DNA from: Nageia nagi
Lineage: Eukaryota > Pinophyta
Reading direction: 5' to 3'
DNA: 64,000 bases
NCBI GenBank assembly: GCA_050084985.1
Contig: JBITNC010000001.1
Coordinates: 74,028,001 to 74,092,000 of the forward strand
Part shown: positions 44,030-56,513 of the stretch, in pieces
How the letters are laid out: each line of letters begins with the position of its first letter
Numbering within the stretch: position 1 is the stretch's first letter
The notes under the pieces: generated by a model
What the model saw: only the letters and a program-made list of their open reading frames with translations
The model's database searches: none
What the model was told of the DNA's origin: nothing
Made by a program: the position numbers and the translations under genes

Positions 44030-44470
44030 TACATTACACCTATGATTGATGGATGGAAAATTAAAAGAACAATGGTAGATAATGGGTCAATTGTAAATGT
44101 GTGCTCTCATAGATTTTGGACTCAATTGCAAGAAAAAGGTGTAAAAATCCTTCCATTTGAAGAATTTACATTCAAGTATTAGATCATATGATAGCTTATA
44201 TAAGAAACTAATTGGGATAGCCACAAAATGATAACTTTAGGGGTGAGGACCATACCAACCAAGTTTCAGGTTGTTGACTCAAAGTTGTCATATAATTTGT
44301 TCTTAGGAGGCCTTAGCTTCATGATATGGATGCAGTCCCATATATAGTACATGGTAGATTAAAGTTTGAATTTTAGGGTGAGATTCATATAGTGATGGGT
44401 GGTATAGAACCATATGTTTTATGTAATGCAATAAATTTTAAAAATTTACAAACATGTCCTAGATATGAGA
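44030..44470 (+). pseudogene. Protease, second Tat-like element (degenerate)
   Basis: GWKIKRTMVDNGSIVNVC carries the active site in the DNGS form common in Tat proteases, so the catalytic Asp is retained. FWTQLQEKGVKILPFEE, VRTIPTKFQVVDSKLSYNLF and LGGLSFMIWMQ follow, the last standing for LLGRPWIHxMxAVPS. Stops interrupt the frame. Confidence 0.75.
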
Positions 44471-45429
44471 TTGATCCCTTAGAACACAATGCACTAGGGA
44501 AAGTATAGTAAAACAAACTCAAATTATAAAAACTAGGATGGACTATTACAAAATTGAAAACTTGGATTTATTTACATCATGAAAGATTTGGGATGATCCA
44601 AAATTCTATCTATGGAGGGTTGTCAACTATGTGCATTCCCTCTAAAGGGTTGTCAATGGTGCAAAAATGATGGAGGAGAAAATTGATCTTACTCTATCAT
44701 GTCTATATTACCTAGTACTAACAAATCAATGATAGCTCAAATGACTACTGACATAGGTAAACTCTCTTTCCATATCCTTTTGTTCATAATTATATGATTA
44801 AAAATTGTAAATACAAATGGGGAGGATTAGGAAAGTCTAAGCAAGATTCCTTCATTTCTTGATAATTCAAAAGCATAATTGACTAAGAATGATAAAAGTG
44901 ATAGTAATACTAAGAAGCATTGGGACAAATAATTTTGTTAAGGAATGCAATTTGATTGTCTAATGATATTGATATAGAATTATGGATTGATGATCTTGTT
45001 CATTTGAATTTGATTATTTCAATACTGATGATGACATTCTTGAATACTTGGGGGCAATTCAGAATTTCCTAAGTCTAATGAAAAGAGGAAAGTGAGTTAT
45101 GTTCTCAATGAATATGCTTATTTGTATCATGAAGTGAATTTCATGAAGTGTTTTAGGTTCAACTAAAGGAAATTTTATAAGTGACATATAGGGATTAGAG
45201 GAATTACCTTCTCTATTAAAAAAGAAAGATGATCTTACCTTTTTAATAGAAGAATTAGTGACTATCAGCATTGGAACTACTGATGAGCAAAGATTGGTGC
45301 AAATTAGAGTAGCCCTCCCTACTCCACAACATGAAAGGTACAAAAATAATTTTTTTAACATCACAAGAATTTTTCTTGGTCTTACAATGATATGTTGGTT
45401 TAGATCCTTCATTTGTTATGCATAATGTA

Positions 45430-46530
45430 TGACTTAAAAAAGGGGTACACCGATCAAATAAAAGCTAAGAAAGATGCATCCTTCAAAAGTTTGTTAGTTA
45501 AGAAAGAAATAGATAAATATTTAAATGGTGGTTTTATTGAGGCTAATTGATTATTCTAAATAGATGGCTAATATTATTCCTATCACAAAGACCAAATAGG
45601 GAAATAAGGGTTTACATGCACTAATTTTTGGATATTAATAATGCCTATCCTAAAATGATTTCCCATTGCCTAATATTGATATGATTGTGGATAGCATAGC
45701 TTGGTCATGATATATTATCTTTCATGGATGGACTTTTTGGTTAAATAAATATTGATTAATTCAATAGAACAACATAAGATTGCTTTTACTACTCCTTGGG
45801 GTAATTTTTGTTGGAAGGTTATGCCTTTTGGACTAAAAAATGTAGGTGCCACTTATTAAAGGGCTATGGTTTCAATGTTCATAGCACATTCATAAATTAT
45901 TGAGGTATATGTTGATGACATATTGGTAAAATCAAAGCAAGGTCAAGACCATTTGGAAATTCTTGAGGAATTTTTCTAAATTTTGAAAAGGTATAAACTT
46001 AGATTAAACCTCAAATGTGGTTTTGGTGTTACTTTTGGAAAATTGCTTGGTTTCATGGTTTATAAGAGAGGAATTGAAATAGACAAAAGAAAGTAAAAGC
46101 CATTATTAGCATGCCTCCTCTAAAGAATCTAAAACAATTAAGGATTCTCTATTGAAAGAGTAATTTGGTAAGGAGGTTCATTTCCCAACTTAGAGATAAG
46201 TGTAGACCTTTCACACATTTACTAAAAAGGATGTTAAATTTGTATGGGATGATAAATGTCAATAAGCCTTTGAGGAAAATTAAGTATAGTACTTTTGTTC
46301 CAATGATCAACCTTCCTATTTATATATCTCAACTTCATTTTATGCACTATTAGCTACATTATATGCACTAGGGTCAATGCTCTATCAAAAAGATGAAGAA
46401 AATAAGTAAAGGGTATTTACTACCTTAGTAAAACATTGATGGATTATGAAACTAGGTATACCCATGGAAAAAATCTACTATAGTATTATGTTTGCTATTG
46501 AAAATTTGAGATAAATTACTACTTATTGTT
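45430..46530 (+). pseudogene. RT and RNase H, second Tat-like element (degenerate)
   Basis: NDFPLPNIDMIVDSIAWS near 45,655, AFTTPWGNFCWKVMPFGLKN near 45,783-45,842 and the catalytic VYVDDILVKSK at 45,905 on (YVDD at 45,908-45,919, intact) are plain in shifted frames. The connection and RNase H follow (LRDKCRPFTHLLKRMLNLYG at 46,190-46,250; YALGSMLYQKDEENK near 46,360; IYYSIMFAIENLR near 46,475). Frameshifts and stops make the copy inactive. Confidence 0.85.
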
Positions 46531-46835
46531 AAATCAGTAAGCATTTATTAGGAAGGGTAGCAAAATGGCTAATGTTATTATAGGATTTCTATATAATGTG
46601 GTTAAATAGAAGTATATAAAAAGACAAGGCATTATAGATTTGATATATGAGTTCCCTCATAATGATGAAGTACTTTTCCATGAAGAGTTTTCATATGAGT
46701 ATTAGGATGGCCCATATCATCATAATGTATAGACCTATGAGAAGGTCGTTAGCTATGTGATTTTGATGAGATGTTGATACTTGATGAATATATATGCCTT
46801 ATGGAAGATGAACCCATTTTTGGATGTTATAATTT

Positions 46836-47402
46836 TATGGATCTAAATGTTTGTATGGATAGGGGCATGCATTATTTTGGTTTCTCCTACAAATAAGATA
46901 TCCCCATGGCTTATAAACTTTGATTTGAATGCACAAATAATATGATAGAGTGTGAAGCACTAATATTGGGTATGAAAGTAGTTGTCACATTAAGAATTGA
47001 AGATTTGGAATTTATGATGATTCACTACTTATCATTAACCAAGTATAAGATATTTTTGATACAAAGGATAAGAAATTGAGGCATTATAAAGTAGTGGTTA
47101 ATGACTTACTAGATCAGTTTGATAAATATACTATTCATAATATCCCAAGGACTAATAAGAGGTATGTAAATGCCATGGAAAGTGCATCTTCTCTTGAACC
47201 AATTAAAATTGAGGATGAGGAAACTATATTGAAAATTTGTAAGCTTAGCAACCCCTCTTACATTGAAGATATGCATGAAATTCATACTTGTTTTATTGCT
47301 AAAGAAAATAATTTTCAATATTGGTATTTTGACATTTACAATTACTTAAAGAATCAAATAATTCCTAATGATTACGATATAAATGTAAAGGATTGCTATT
47401 AA
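46836..47402 (+). pseudogene. Archaeal-type RNase H and linker, second Tat-like element
   Basis: After RNase H, a damaged FDGS-type start near 46,836 is followed by IECEALILGMK-like and YDDSLLIINQV blocks near 46,950-47,045 and a 108-codon open stretch from 47,076 (KLRHYKVVVNDLLDQFDKYT; KRYVNAMESASSLEPIKIED). In Tat elements this domain and its acidic linker stand between RNase H and integrase, as here. Confidence 0.72.
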
Positions 47403-48560
47403 GTATGTTATCATTGGTGAAGTGTTGTATAGGTATTTTGATAGTGCTTTACTAACATGTTTAACGCAACATGAGATAGATTAAAACACTAGAAAAAGCT
47501 CATTATGGTTTATGTGGTGGTCATTTTCATTCAAAATATTTGTATACTAAAATTTTAAGAATTGGTTATTATTGGCCCACTATGAAGAAGATTGCAAAAA
47601 TCATGGGAAAATTTGTTTGCAATATCAAAAACATGCCAATTGAGAAAATAAACCTACTTAAGAGTTGAATTCTATTATTTCACCATGACCATTTGCTACT
47701 TGGGGCATAGATTTGATTCATATGATTAACCCTCATTCATGAGAAGGCCATAAAATTTGTCATCATAGCTACTGAAATTAGTACCAAATGTGTGGAGGCT
47801 ATGCCAATGAAATTAGTCACTCAAGATAAGATCATTATTCCTTACCAAAAACATCATCACAAGGTTTGGTGTATCATAATGATTGATCATGGATAATGAG
47901 CCGATTTTAAAGGAAAGGATATGAAGGAATTTTGTAAAAAGTTTCATATTGTACAAACATTTTCTTTAGTTTACTATCCCCATAGTAATTGTCAAGTTGA
48001 AGCCACTAATAATACCATTAAAAGCATTATATCAAAAATATGGGATAAGTACAAGAGGAATTGGCATGAGCAACTACCATATGAACTTTAGGCATACAAG
48101 ACTAGCATTAGAACAACCATTGGGGCAACATCATTTTCATTAGTGTATGGAGATGAAGCTATTGTACCATTGGATTTGGAGATCCCCTCTTTAAGATCTC
48201 AATATAGGGTGATATTTCTGATGAGGACGCATGAAAAGCAAGATTACAACAATTAGACTCTTTGGGTGAAAAAGAATAATAGATATTGACCATCAAAAGG
48301 TATATCATGCAAAAGTGAAAATAACATTTGGAAATAAAATCAAGATAAAAGAATTCAATATGGGACATTTAATTTTCAAAGAGAATATCAATAAGATAGC
48401 TCTAAATCATGAAGCAAAAGGCAAATTTGAACCAAATTAGTTTGGTCCATTTGTTGTAGTGGAAGAAATAAGCTCAGGAGAATATAGATTATCATCCATG
48501 GATGGAAAAGAAGAACCTAAGACCTTCAATTACACCCATATCAAACACTTTTATGCATAA
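47403..48560 (+). pseudogene. Integrase, second Tat-like element (degenerate)
   Basis: Fragments in several frames: the zinc-binding part near 47,480-47,620, PFATWGIDLIHMINP near 47,690-47,735 with the first catalytic Asp, an EISTKCVEAMPMKLV-type strand near 47,780-47,815, an IMIDHG segment near 47,880 for the second Asp, and a final block ending NYTHIKHFYA then TAA at about 48,560. Heavily interrupted. Confidence 0.7.
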
Positions 48561-49631
48561 TATCAATGGCTTCGTACCTTACAAAACATCAAAAATCTTG
48601 CACAAGATACTTGTATCATATTATTTCATTTTTTAGTTTCTCACTTGTATTATTTCCAAGTAGTAGTGACATGTATTACTATCTATGTGCTGCTAATGAC
48701 ATAGAATTAAAAAATGATAATAGTATAATGTCTATGGATCATGGATATAAAATACATGATCATTAATGGCCAATGATAAGGCTATTGAAAGTTCACTCAC
48801 TTAGATTGTAAATTGATTATGTAGTCATGAGAAAGATATGGACATTGGTTCATACCCAATGGGTAATGCAACTTGATGTGTATCCACATGATTTTTTCTT
48901 TGAACCATATAAACCATAATGTATTTGGGTCATAGACATAAAATGTATGATCATTGATGGCCAACAAAATGGCTAGTGAGAGTTCACTCATTTAAAAGAT
49001 AGACCAATGATGCAATCATAAGTAGATTGCTGATATTGACTCATCAATCAATAGATGCTACAATTCACTATGTATCCAAATCATTTTTATATAGGGTATA
49101 TCCAACACCTTTCTACATGTATTTACATCATAAAGAATAGAAGAAACTATAAACAAAAACACACCATCAGTAGCATTTGCACTATTCATGCACTATAAAT
49201 AGCATACAAATCATGGATTTTGTATCACAAATAAAGATACCTATGTTATTTCAAGCCATGGACATGAGAGAATCATCTCCTTGAGTATCAAACATGATGG
49301 AATGACCAGATTCATGGTTGAATAGTACAAGGGATAAAATAACATCTTCTATTTTAGATATTGGATGTGGAACATAAGACTACCTGATAGCAAAGTTCCT
49401 TTTAAGATAGAACCATCACATTGGATAGACAGACATAATTCTTTAGATTTTTCCTTGTTTGCACCACTCAAGGACCTTTCTTGGGTTTTCCAAGCCAAAA
49501 GGAGGCAACAAAGGAACATCCTCATCAACATCTTCATCAAAGGGTAGTGCAAAAAATAGTTCAGAGTTCTCAAAAATTTCCTTTTGTACTTCTTGTTTGG
49601 AATGTAATGTCATTACTTAAATCACACCTCC
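48561..49631 (+). other. 3' untranslated region of the second Tat-like element with a tandem duplication
   Basis: No ORF follows integrase in this copy, unlike the older Tat-like element on the left. A degenerate repeat of about 160 bases occurs at 48,741-48,899 and again at 48,932-49,092 (offset 191). Confidence 0.5.
48741..49092. repeat. Degenerate tandem duplication, ~160-bp units
   Basis: Both units start with a GATCATTRATGGCCAA-type phrase and share AGTTCACTCA and TGTATCCA(A/C)AT phrases in the same order. Confidence 0.65.
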
Positions 49632-49645
49632 AATGAAGGGCAAAA
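49632..49645 (+). promoter_or_regulatory. Polypurine tract, second Tat-like element
   Basis: AATGAAGGGCAAAA directly before the 3' LTR. Confidence 0.65.
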
Positions 49646-50325
49646 TTTAGATGCCTAAAAATGAATTATTATTTATTAAATAATTCATTTAAGAGTATTA
49701 ATGATATTTATTCTAAAAAGAGGTTAAAATAATACCCAAGGCAATGTAATAAATGAGTAGACCATTGTAAAATGTAAAAGGTGTAAATTATTAAGAAAGA
49801 CACCTCAATCTATGTAATTTGAAATGATCTTAAGAATTAAAGAAGATACAATGTTGCTATATAAAGATATCATTGGAAACACAAAAAGGGATCATGTAGA
49901 AATTATGCAAGGGCATCCAAAATACTAAGAGAGACTCCAATACTTGCAAGCAAGTCCAAGGAATGCACTATAAATGAAAATGGTATCTTTAGACACCACC
50001 AATTAACCATGTAATTATAATGCCCTAGTTGTAGTGATCATATTCCATTCTTTGCACAAGGTTAATTCTTCATATTTCAAAGCATCCACACCCTAAATTT
50101 GACTATTATATAGCATGAGCACTCTTATTCCTACATCTAATGGAGTGTAATTCAACTTCCTAGAGCTCATTGATGATCAAAAGGTGGGTGTGTGACCACT
50201 TATTTTGTATGAAACTTGAAAATATCTATTCATTTATGAGGATTCACATTAGTTAGAGATCACATATGGATTCTATTACTTTATATATATTATATACATA
50301 TTAATAAATTATTTATTCTAATTCA
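49646..50325 (+). repeat. 3' LTR of the second Tat-like element
   Basis: Aligns with 41,854-42,531. The first 44 bases including the hairpin are nearly unchanged; a TATA box lies at 49,858-49,866 (TATATAAAG). Its first bases are TTTAG where the 5' LTR has TGTAG. Confidence 0.85.
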
Positions 50326-50635
50326 TTATTTATGATTTATATGAGCATACTCAAGATGCCCAATGGGAACTCGTATGCTATGTATCATTTTTATTAGAGA
50401 TATTGAAAAGGCATTATCTTACCATCTTGGATATGGAGAAATTTTATCCTAATAATAAGATAGTTAAATGATAAAGGGATAATGGAAGAGATCTATATGC
50501 AATGAATATATTAAAAAGTGATGTCTTTATGAATCTCATGAAGTATATTTTCCTTCTTAATTTTTGATGGGAATCCAAGGGAATAAGGAGGAAGTATATC
50601 AATATGAATTTCAATATGCTCTAAAAGGATAGATA
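50326..50635. other. Unassigned stretch between two elements
   Basis: Three hundred bases without recognisable content; ends with AGATA (50,631-50,635), the left target duplication of the copia element. Confidence 0.6.
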
Positions 50636-51160
50636 TTATGAATTTAAAAAATTCAAATAAACTAAAATGAAGGTTAAATATATTAATAATAATAAATAAT
50701 TGAATGGAACAACTCAAATAATATAAGGAATAATATTACAGAGTATGAACTTCAGATATGAAGATTCATCAACACTACAATAATGAAAGTTATAGAAAAG
50801 AGTAAACTACATTAACACACTACATATAATAAACTAATACTAACTAAATTACTAACTATCTAACCTAGTAACTAATACCAAAAGTAATACATATGTTGTA
50901 TGCATTCAGGATGACTTAAAATACAAAGAAAAAAATGTACAAAAACTCAAAGAAATGCCTTAGGATTGAGAGTTATGAGTCACTACAAATTTGGGCTAAC
51001 TAGTGGGGTGCATACTAGTTGGATAGGTCTAATCAATTTGAGGAATAGTGGATATTTGGGGGCTATTTGGGCAACAAACTAGCTGTTTGTAAGGTACCAA
51101 CTAGTTACTAAAGTTTGAAGGTATGATAATTACCTTGGGATATGTGCTAAGTTCCCAACA
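50636..51160 (-). repeat. 3' LTR of the copia element
   Basis: Minus strand starts TGTTGGGAACTTAGC and ends TTCATAA (TTCATCA in the partner). About 525 bp. Confidence 0.92.
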
Positions 51161-51171
51161 TTACCCCCTTG
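51161..51171 (-). promoter_or_regulatory. Polypurine tract, copia element
   Basis: Minus strand AAGGGGGTAA directly before the LTR. Confidence 0.85.
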
Positions 51172-51430
51172 ATGTGAAGGGGAGTCACCATAGAGTCTCT
51201 TAGCATCATATATTGAGCCTTAACAACACTTTTATGAAGATATCATCAAATTAATCTTAGTGTTGCAATATTGAACCTCAATCTATTCCTTCTCCACCAT
51301 ATCATGTATGAAATGATACTTTAGTTGAAAGTGTTTGACATACTTTGGTGGATGCGATTTGTGCCAATTGAGTGGCAATATGATTTTCATAGTAAAGAAT
51401 TGTTGGTCCAAGTTGTTTCCACCAATTTCA

Positions 51431-51700
51431 TCAAGCAACTTCCTCAACCATAATTCTTAAGTGTTGGCTATTGTAAAGAGAAATATACTCTACTTCACAA
51501 GAGGAAAGAGATACTATATATTGCTTCTTGGAACTCCATGTAATCAAACTTGAACCAAGTGAGAAGCATTCTCTAGAATTGGATTTCTTATTGTCTAGAT
51601 TGTTACCCCAATCACTAATACTAAAACCAGTTAGTTCCATCTTTTCCATGAGAATAATAGAGACCATAATTAGTGTTACCTTTAACATATCTAGATACCA
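51431..51700 (-). pseudogene. RNase H, copia (degenerate)
   Basis: An open run of 85 codons reads DWGNNLDNKKSNSRECFSLG then ITWSSKKQ and SSCEVEYISL, the DWAG...SG..F.LG...ISW.SKKQ..V..SS.EAEY block of copia RNase H. The catalytic residues corresponding to D and E are visible, but the frame breaks on both sides. Confidence 0.9.
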
Positions 51701-51779
51701 TTGAGATATAAAATTGAATATCAGGCCTATTATTGTAAAGAAGCATGAGACTACCTACTTCTTATAAATTCTATTATAC

Positions 51780-52560
51780 TTAAATTTGGATCACCATCAT
51801 CTTTACAAAGCAACTCTACATGAGCTATAGGATTTAAAACAACAATACAATTATCCATGTCATATATTTGTGACCATGTCTCTTGCATACTTCCTTTGGT
51901 AAAAAAACTTGACATTGGTGGACCTCCATGCCAAGAAAATACCTTATGAGGCCTAGATCCTTCATATCAAACTCATTCATCAAATCAATTTTGAATTTAT
52001 CATTCAATATATCCAAAATCACTTCCCATATAATCAAATAATAACATAAAGAGAAATAAGTAAAATTTAATAACATTTCTATTTATGTAGAGTGTTGATC
52101 ATTTTACCCTCATGAGCCCAAACCTTTGCAAATATCCATCAATTTGGGTGTACCAAACTCTTGGACTTTCTTGAGATCATGCAAGGCCTTCTTGAGCTTG
52201 TAAATATGCTACTATTTAACTTGCACTTGAAATCCTTGAGTTTATACACATAAACATCCTCACCCAATTATCCATTAAGAATAACTCTTTACATCCATGT
52301 GATGTACACTTCAATACTTTTAGGAAGCTAATGAAAGAAGGATTCTTATTATTTCTTGTCTTGCAATAGGTCAAAAGTCTCCTCAAAATCCACACCATAT
52401 TTTTATGTGAATCCTTTAGCAACCAATATTACTTTATGTCTTTCTATTGTTCCATCACTATTATATTTAGTTTTGTACTACCACTTGGAGCCTACACATC
52501 TCTTTCCTTTAGGTAATTTCACAAAGTTCCCAAGTATCATTCTTTTCAATTGAGTGAAGC
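51780..52560 (-). pseudogene. Reverse transcriptase, copia (degenerate)
   Basis: At 52,010-51,930 the strand reads FKIDLMNEFDMKDLGLIRYF then LGMEV, the conserved F.M.DLG...YFLGIEV block after the catalytic site. Earlier RT blocks up to about 52,560 are legible only in pieces (a WVRMF..N-type stretch near 52,260). Confidence 0.85.
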
Positions 52561-53085
52561 TCTTCTTCCATAGCCTTCAACCACACATTTTTGGTGCAAG
52601 CTTTCTCATAATAAGTGGATCAAAATTAGAAAAACAACATTCTAGTTGCACACAATGCAAAATTAATTGTATCTCCTTTAGATCTTCATCTATTTTGATA
52701 TCATTAAATTAGTTCAAAAACTTCTTCATTTCATGAAATTAACTTCTAGTAAGCCTTTGATGAAAGTTTGTATCTAAAACTTGATAAGGGGATGGTTTTT
52801 AAAATTTGATTTACCTCTTTTTGTCTTCATCACTTTTTAATTACATTTGGAGAACCACCACTTAATGAAAGTAGGAGTGGATTTGGAGTTGTTGGAGCTA
52901 TTAGAGGACTTGATGGAGTACTTGGAAGCACCACTTGAAGATTTGGAAGAAATTTGATCTCTTAGGCTACAATTCTTTAATTTTGAAGTGTTTTTATGGT
53001 TGGAACTTCTCCTCTAATATAAAAAATGCATTTTTGTTATTTTCCATAAATATTCCCCTTCTCAACAATGATATATTAGAAATAA

Positions 53086-53970
53086 TTATTTTTCTATTCT
53101 TTGGATTGTAAATGCTATATGCTTTACTCTCCTCATATAGTCAATGAATACACATGGTTCACTCTTTTCATCTAACTTTTTTTTTTTTTTTAATTTTCTT
53201 TTGGACATGAACATATGCCAAACACACAAAAACTCTAAAATATTGGATAATAGGCTTCTTATCAAACCAAGCTTCAAATGGGGTCTTCCCTTCAACTTTA
53301 GTAGTGAAGCATCTATTTAATATATAATTTGATGTTCTTACTACTTCATTCCAATACATATGTAATTTTTTTATTCCAATAAAATTTTTCCATCTTCATG
53401 AGAGTTTTATTTTTTCTCTTAGCCACTCCATTTTTTTGAGGAGTATAGGTTGTAGTGTATTGCCTCTTAATACATTTTATTTGTAAAAATCACTATATTC
53501 AACTAAAGCATATTCTCCTCTATCATTTCTTGTACATTTTATTTTATTCTCACTCTCATTTTCAACCAACTTATTGAATTCATTAAAATATCAAAATGTA
53601 TCATCTTTATTTTTCAAAAAATAAACCTCACACATTCTACTAAAATCATTAATAAAAGTTGGGAAATAGAATTCATACCAATACTCTTAGTTTGCATTGG
53701 TCCACATAAATTAGTATGCACCAACTATAGAAGAATGAGGCCCTTAATTCTTTCCCATGATCAAATTTTTATCTTATTTGCTTTCCCAAAATACAAGGTT
53801 CACAAATAGATTTTGGATATTTAATAAGAGGAAAACCATCAATAAATTCATGAGATAATTTCAAACTATTAAAATTTAAATGACCAAATTTGAGATGCCA
53901 CATCAAAAACATATCATTCATATCCATATTTGCAAAAATATTTTCTCTTTTGTCCCCAAGCTTCATTGGA
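53086..53970 (-). pseudogene. Integrase, copia (degenerate)
   Basis: 53,966-53,769 is the pre-integrase domain (MWHLKFGHLNFNSLKLSHEF, with the WH..LGH motif, then SICEPCILGKQ with the CxxC zinc pair). 53,359-53,086 is the C-terminal part (ILNRCFTTKVEGKTPFEAWF, KPIIQYFRVFVCLAYVHV, EKSEPCVFIDY). The DDE core between them, 53,760-53,400, is decayed. Confidence 0.88.
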
Positions 53971-53975
53971 AATAA

Positions 53976-54340
53976 TCAATTTACATTCATTTGAGCAATA
54001 GGAACAAGTTTGTTCCCATGATTCTTGTCAAAAATCTCACATTTTCCATCTTTAAAATCTAGCTTGTAATTATTCTCCATAATTTGCCAAATAGTAAGCA
54101 AACTATGATACATATATGAAGTGTGATAAACATTATTGACCTTATTCATTCTATGCTTGGTAGCCACCACAAGCAAGCCTTTACCAGCCACTTTAATTAT
54201 TAAATTATTGCTAAGCTTAATGCTTGACCTATAGGAATGATCAATGGATGAGACTAGCTCCCCTTTTTGATCATATGGTTTGAGCAACTATTTTCTAGAA
54301 ACTAATTTTTTTAACTCTTTGATTTAGCCACATTGACTTC
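53976..54340 (-). pseudogene. Protease, copia (degenerate)
   Basis: At about 54,320-54,290 ENSCSNHMIKK stands where copia proteases have the catalytic DSGCSNHMTG, so the active Asp is changed. IDHSYRSSIKL, IIKVAGKGLLVVATKHRMNK and NNVYHTSYMYHSLLTI follow in a 103-codon open stretch, the usual V...G.G.......G....I.NVLYVP.L..NLLS pattern. Confidence 0.85.
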
Positions 54341-54399
54341 CTCCTTCATTCAAAGAAAGAGATTTTCACCATACTCTTCTTCCTCTCCATAATTTGCTT

Positions 54400-55251
54400 C
54401 CCTTACTTCACCATTTACTTCTTGTTGTGCTTTACAATCCCCCTCATAATGCCCATATTTTTTATAGGAAAAATATTGAGCATTCCTCTTTCCACTATTC
54501 CTCTACCTCTTCCTCTGTGATTGAATATCCCTCTTCCTCTACTCTACCTCTTCCTCTTGGCTAGCTTCTTACTCTTCCTCTTCCATGTCCATTTAAGCTA
54601 GATTCACATTCCTTGCAGCAAAGACTTTCTCCTCTTTACTAGACTAAGTTGGTCATCATCTATCATATCATCATGAGATATAAGAGAGCTAATAAGAGTA
54701 TCAATCTCAATTTAAGATAGGTATTTAGTCTCCATAAAGATCATAGTAATGTGATTCCATTTCTTAGTGAGAGATCTCAAATTTTCTTTTATTACTACTA
54801 CCTTATCCAAAATCTTTCCAAGAGTTCACATCTTGTTAACCATGTCCTTTACTCTAACATCAGTAATATAAAGGTTTATCAGTTTCCCTTATCTTAAGAG
54901 TCTCAAATTCTATTCTTAGAATTTGCAACTTCACTTCTTTAACTTTGTCACTCCCTTAGAAGCCTTCCTTCAACACTTTCCAAGCTTCTTTGGCTATCTT
55001 ATAGCCTGCAATTTTAGCAAATATGCTCTTGTAAGAGTTGCTTGGAGGTGAGATAAAGAAAAAGAGTTCTTGCACCTACATTCATTCTTATCCTTCTTAT
55101 CCTTAGCTAAAAGAGTACTCTAATCAGTTAGCTCTTTGTATCCATAATCAACAATATCTTATAAATCTTTTCCAATAACAAAGTTTGTATTTTAATGCTC
55201 TATATCCGTAATCACTTCCATAAATCTTGATGAGTATGTGTTTCTAGCCAT
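54400..55251 (-). pseudogene. Gag, copia (degenerate)
   Basis: Starts at the ATG at 55,251. The frame is broken by many stops; a gag-like body with leucine/lysine-rich helices precedes an arginine-rich stretch near 54,560-54,490 and a zinc-knuckle remnant near 54,480-54,440 (KKYGHYEGDC, the first cysteine pair damaged). Confidence 0.7.
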
Positions 55252-55345
55252 TATGCCTACAAATAAAGAAATTAAGACTCTACAAGAAACCTTTGTAATT
55301 GTAAGAAGCCATAAGCTTTCTCAAACCCAACTAAGACCAAACAAA

Positions 55346-55357
55346 GCTCTATTACCA
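55346..55357 (-). promoter_or_regulatory. Primer binding site, initiator-Met tRNA type
   Basis: Minus strand TGGTAATAGAGC, near-match to TGGTATCAGAGC, two bases from the 5' LTR. Confidence 0.85.
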
Positions 55358-55359
55358 AA

Positions 55360-55886
55360 TGATGAATTTAAACTATTTTAAATAAACTAAAATGGAGCTT
55401 AAATATATTAACAATGATATAGAATTTAATGGAATACTTAAATAATGCAAGGAATAATACTACAGAGTATGAACTTCATATATGAAGCTTCATCAACACT
55501 ACAATTGTGAAAGTTGTAAAATAGAGTAGACTACATTAACACACTAAATATAATGACAAAACTAACTAAAATACTAACTATTTAACCTAGTAACTAATTT
55601 CAAAAAGTGATACACATCTCATATGCTTCAAGCTACCTAGAATGCAAAGAAACAAAATGCACAAGAACTCAAATAAATATCTCAAGATTGAGAGTTATGA
55701 GGCACTACAAATTTGGATCTAACCAATGGGGTGCAATTGGTTGGACAAGTCAAACTAGTTGTTTGAGGATTGGTTGATATTTGGAGGCCAATTGATTAGC
55801 TATCTATCTAGTATGCAAGGTACAACTACTTTGTGAACTTTGTAGTCATGAGAATTAGCTTAAGGATATGTACTAAGTTCCCAATA
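55360..55886 (-). repeat. 5' LTR of the copia element
   Basis: Partner of 50,636-51,160. The TG at its start has become TA; the other end keeps CA. Confidence 0.92.
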
Positions 55887-56468
55887 AGATACCTTATAAT
55901 GCTAGACCTTTTATCTCTCCTAAGACTCAATGAAGCATATTATGTGATGAAAGTTATTAACAAGTCAAAGTGTATATTTAAAATAAGCTAATAATAACTT
56001 TTATGTTTGATCTTATAGTGTAATGCTATCACCTATTCTTAACATCCCCAACCTAAAATTTTAGACTTATTCTTTTCTTTATTTACTTTAAATACTCAAA
56101 TGTTCTAGAAATGGACAAGGTGATCCATATGATCATATCAATGTTGCTAGCTAGTTAGCACTCACATAGAAAGATTGGCCAAATCTATATTAGCCAATCC
56201 TACTCATGATCCTTCTAGTGTTCACTTATCAATGCTCATCCTATTGGAATATTCCACATGAGTGGCCCAACCATTTCTTCTCATGAACTATGCAATGGAT
56301 ATTTTGGTTAAGGTGTAGTCATTTCCTTCTCAATGCCCATATTACCTAAGAGAATACTCATCCAATAGGTTATTCATCTTTTCTATATAACCCTTTGATT
56401 CACGTTGTAAATAGATTACCCTAGGAAATATCCCAAATGAAGTGCATAATCATCATTATCCTATGGAA

Positions 56469-56513
56469 TAGTATTCATACTACTATTTGCTATTATAAGT
56501 AGTATGAATACTA
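56469..56513. repeat. Perfect 16-bp inverted repeat with 13-nt loop
   Basis: Arms TAGTATTCATACTACT (56,469-56,484) and AGTAGTATGAATACTA (56,498-56,513). Confidence 0.93.

Larger units (their letters stand above)
41854..50325 (+). mobile_element. Second old Tat-like Ty3/gypsy element, both LTRs present
   Basis: LTRs at 41,854-42,531 and 49,646-50,325 flank, in order on +, gag, protease, RT-RNase H, archaeal-type RNase H and integrase. That order marks the Tat branch. Length about 8.5 kb. The two LTRs align end to end but differ at many positions plus indels, and the coding part is full of stops, so this copy is far older than the Athila-like one. A primer-like site follows the first LTR and a purine tract precedes the second. 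I found no convincing target duplication. Confidence 0.85.
50636..55886 (-). mobile_element. Ty1/copia LTR retrotransposon, both LTRs, decayed coding part
   Basis: A 5,251-bp element with LTRs at 50,636-51,160 and 55,360-55,886 and perfect 5-bp target duplications AGATA (50,631-50,635 and 55,887-55,891). On the minus strand the order gag, protease, integrase, RT, RNase H is that of Ty1/copia. Polypurine tract and primer site are where expected. LTRs are clearly diverged and every domain has stops, so it is older than the Athila-like element and inactive. Confidence 0.93.
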
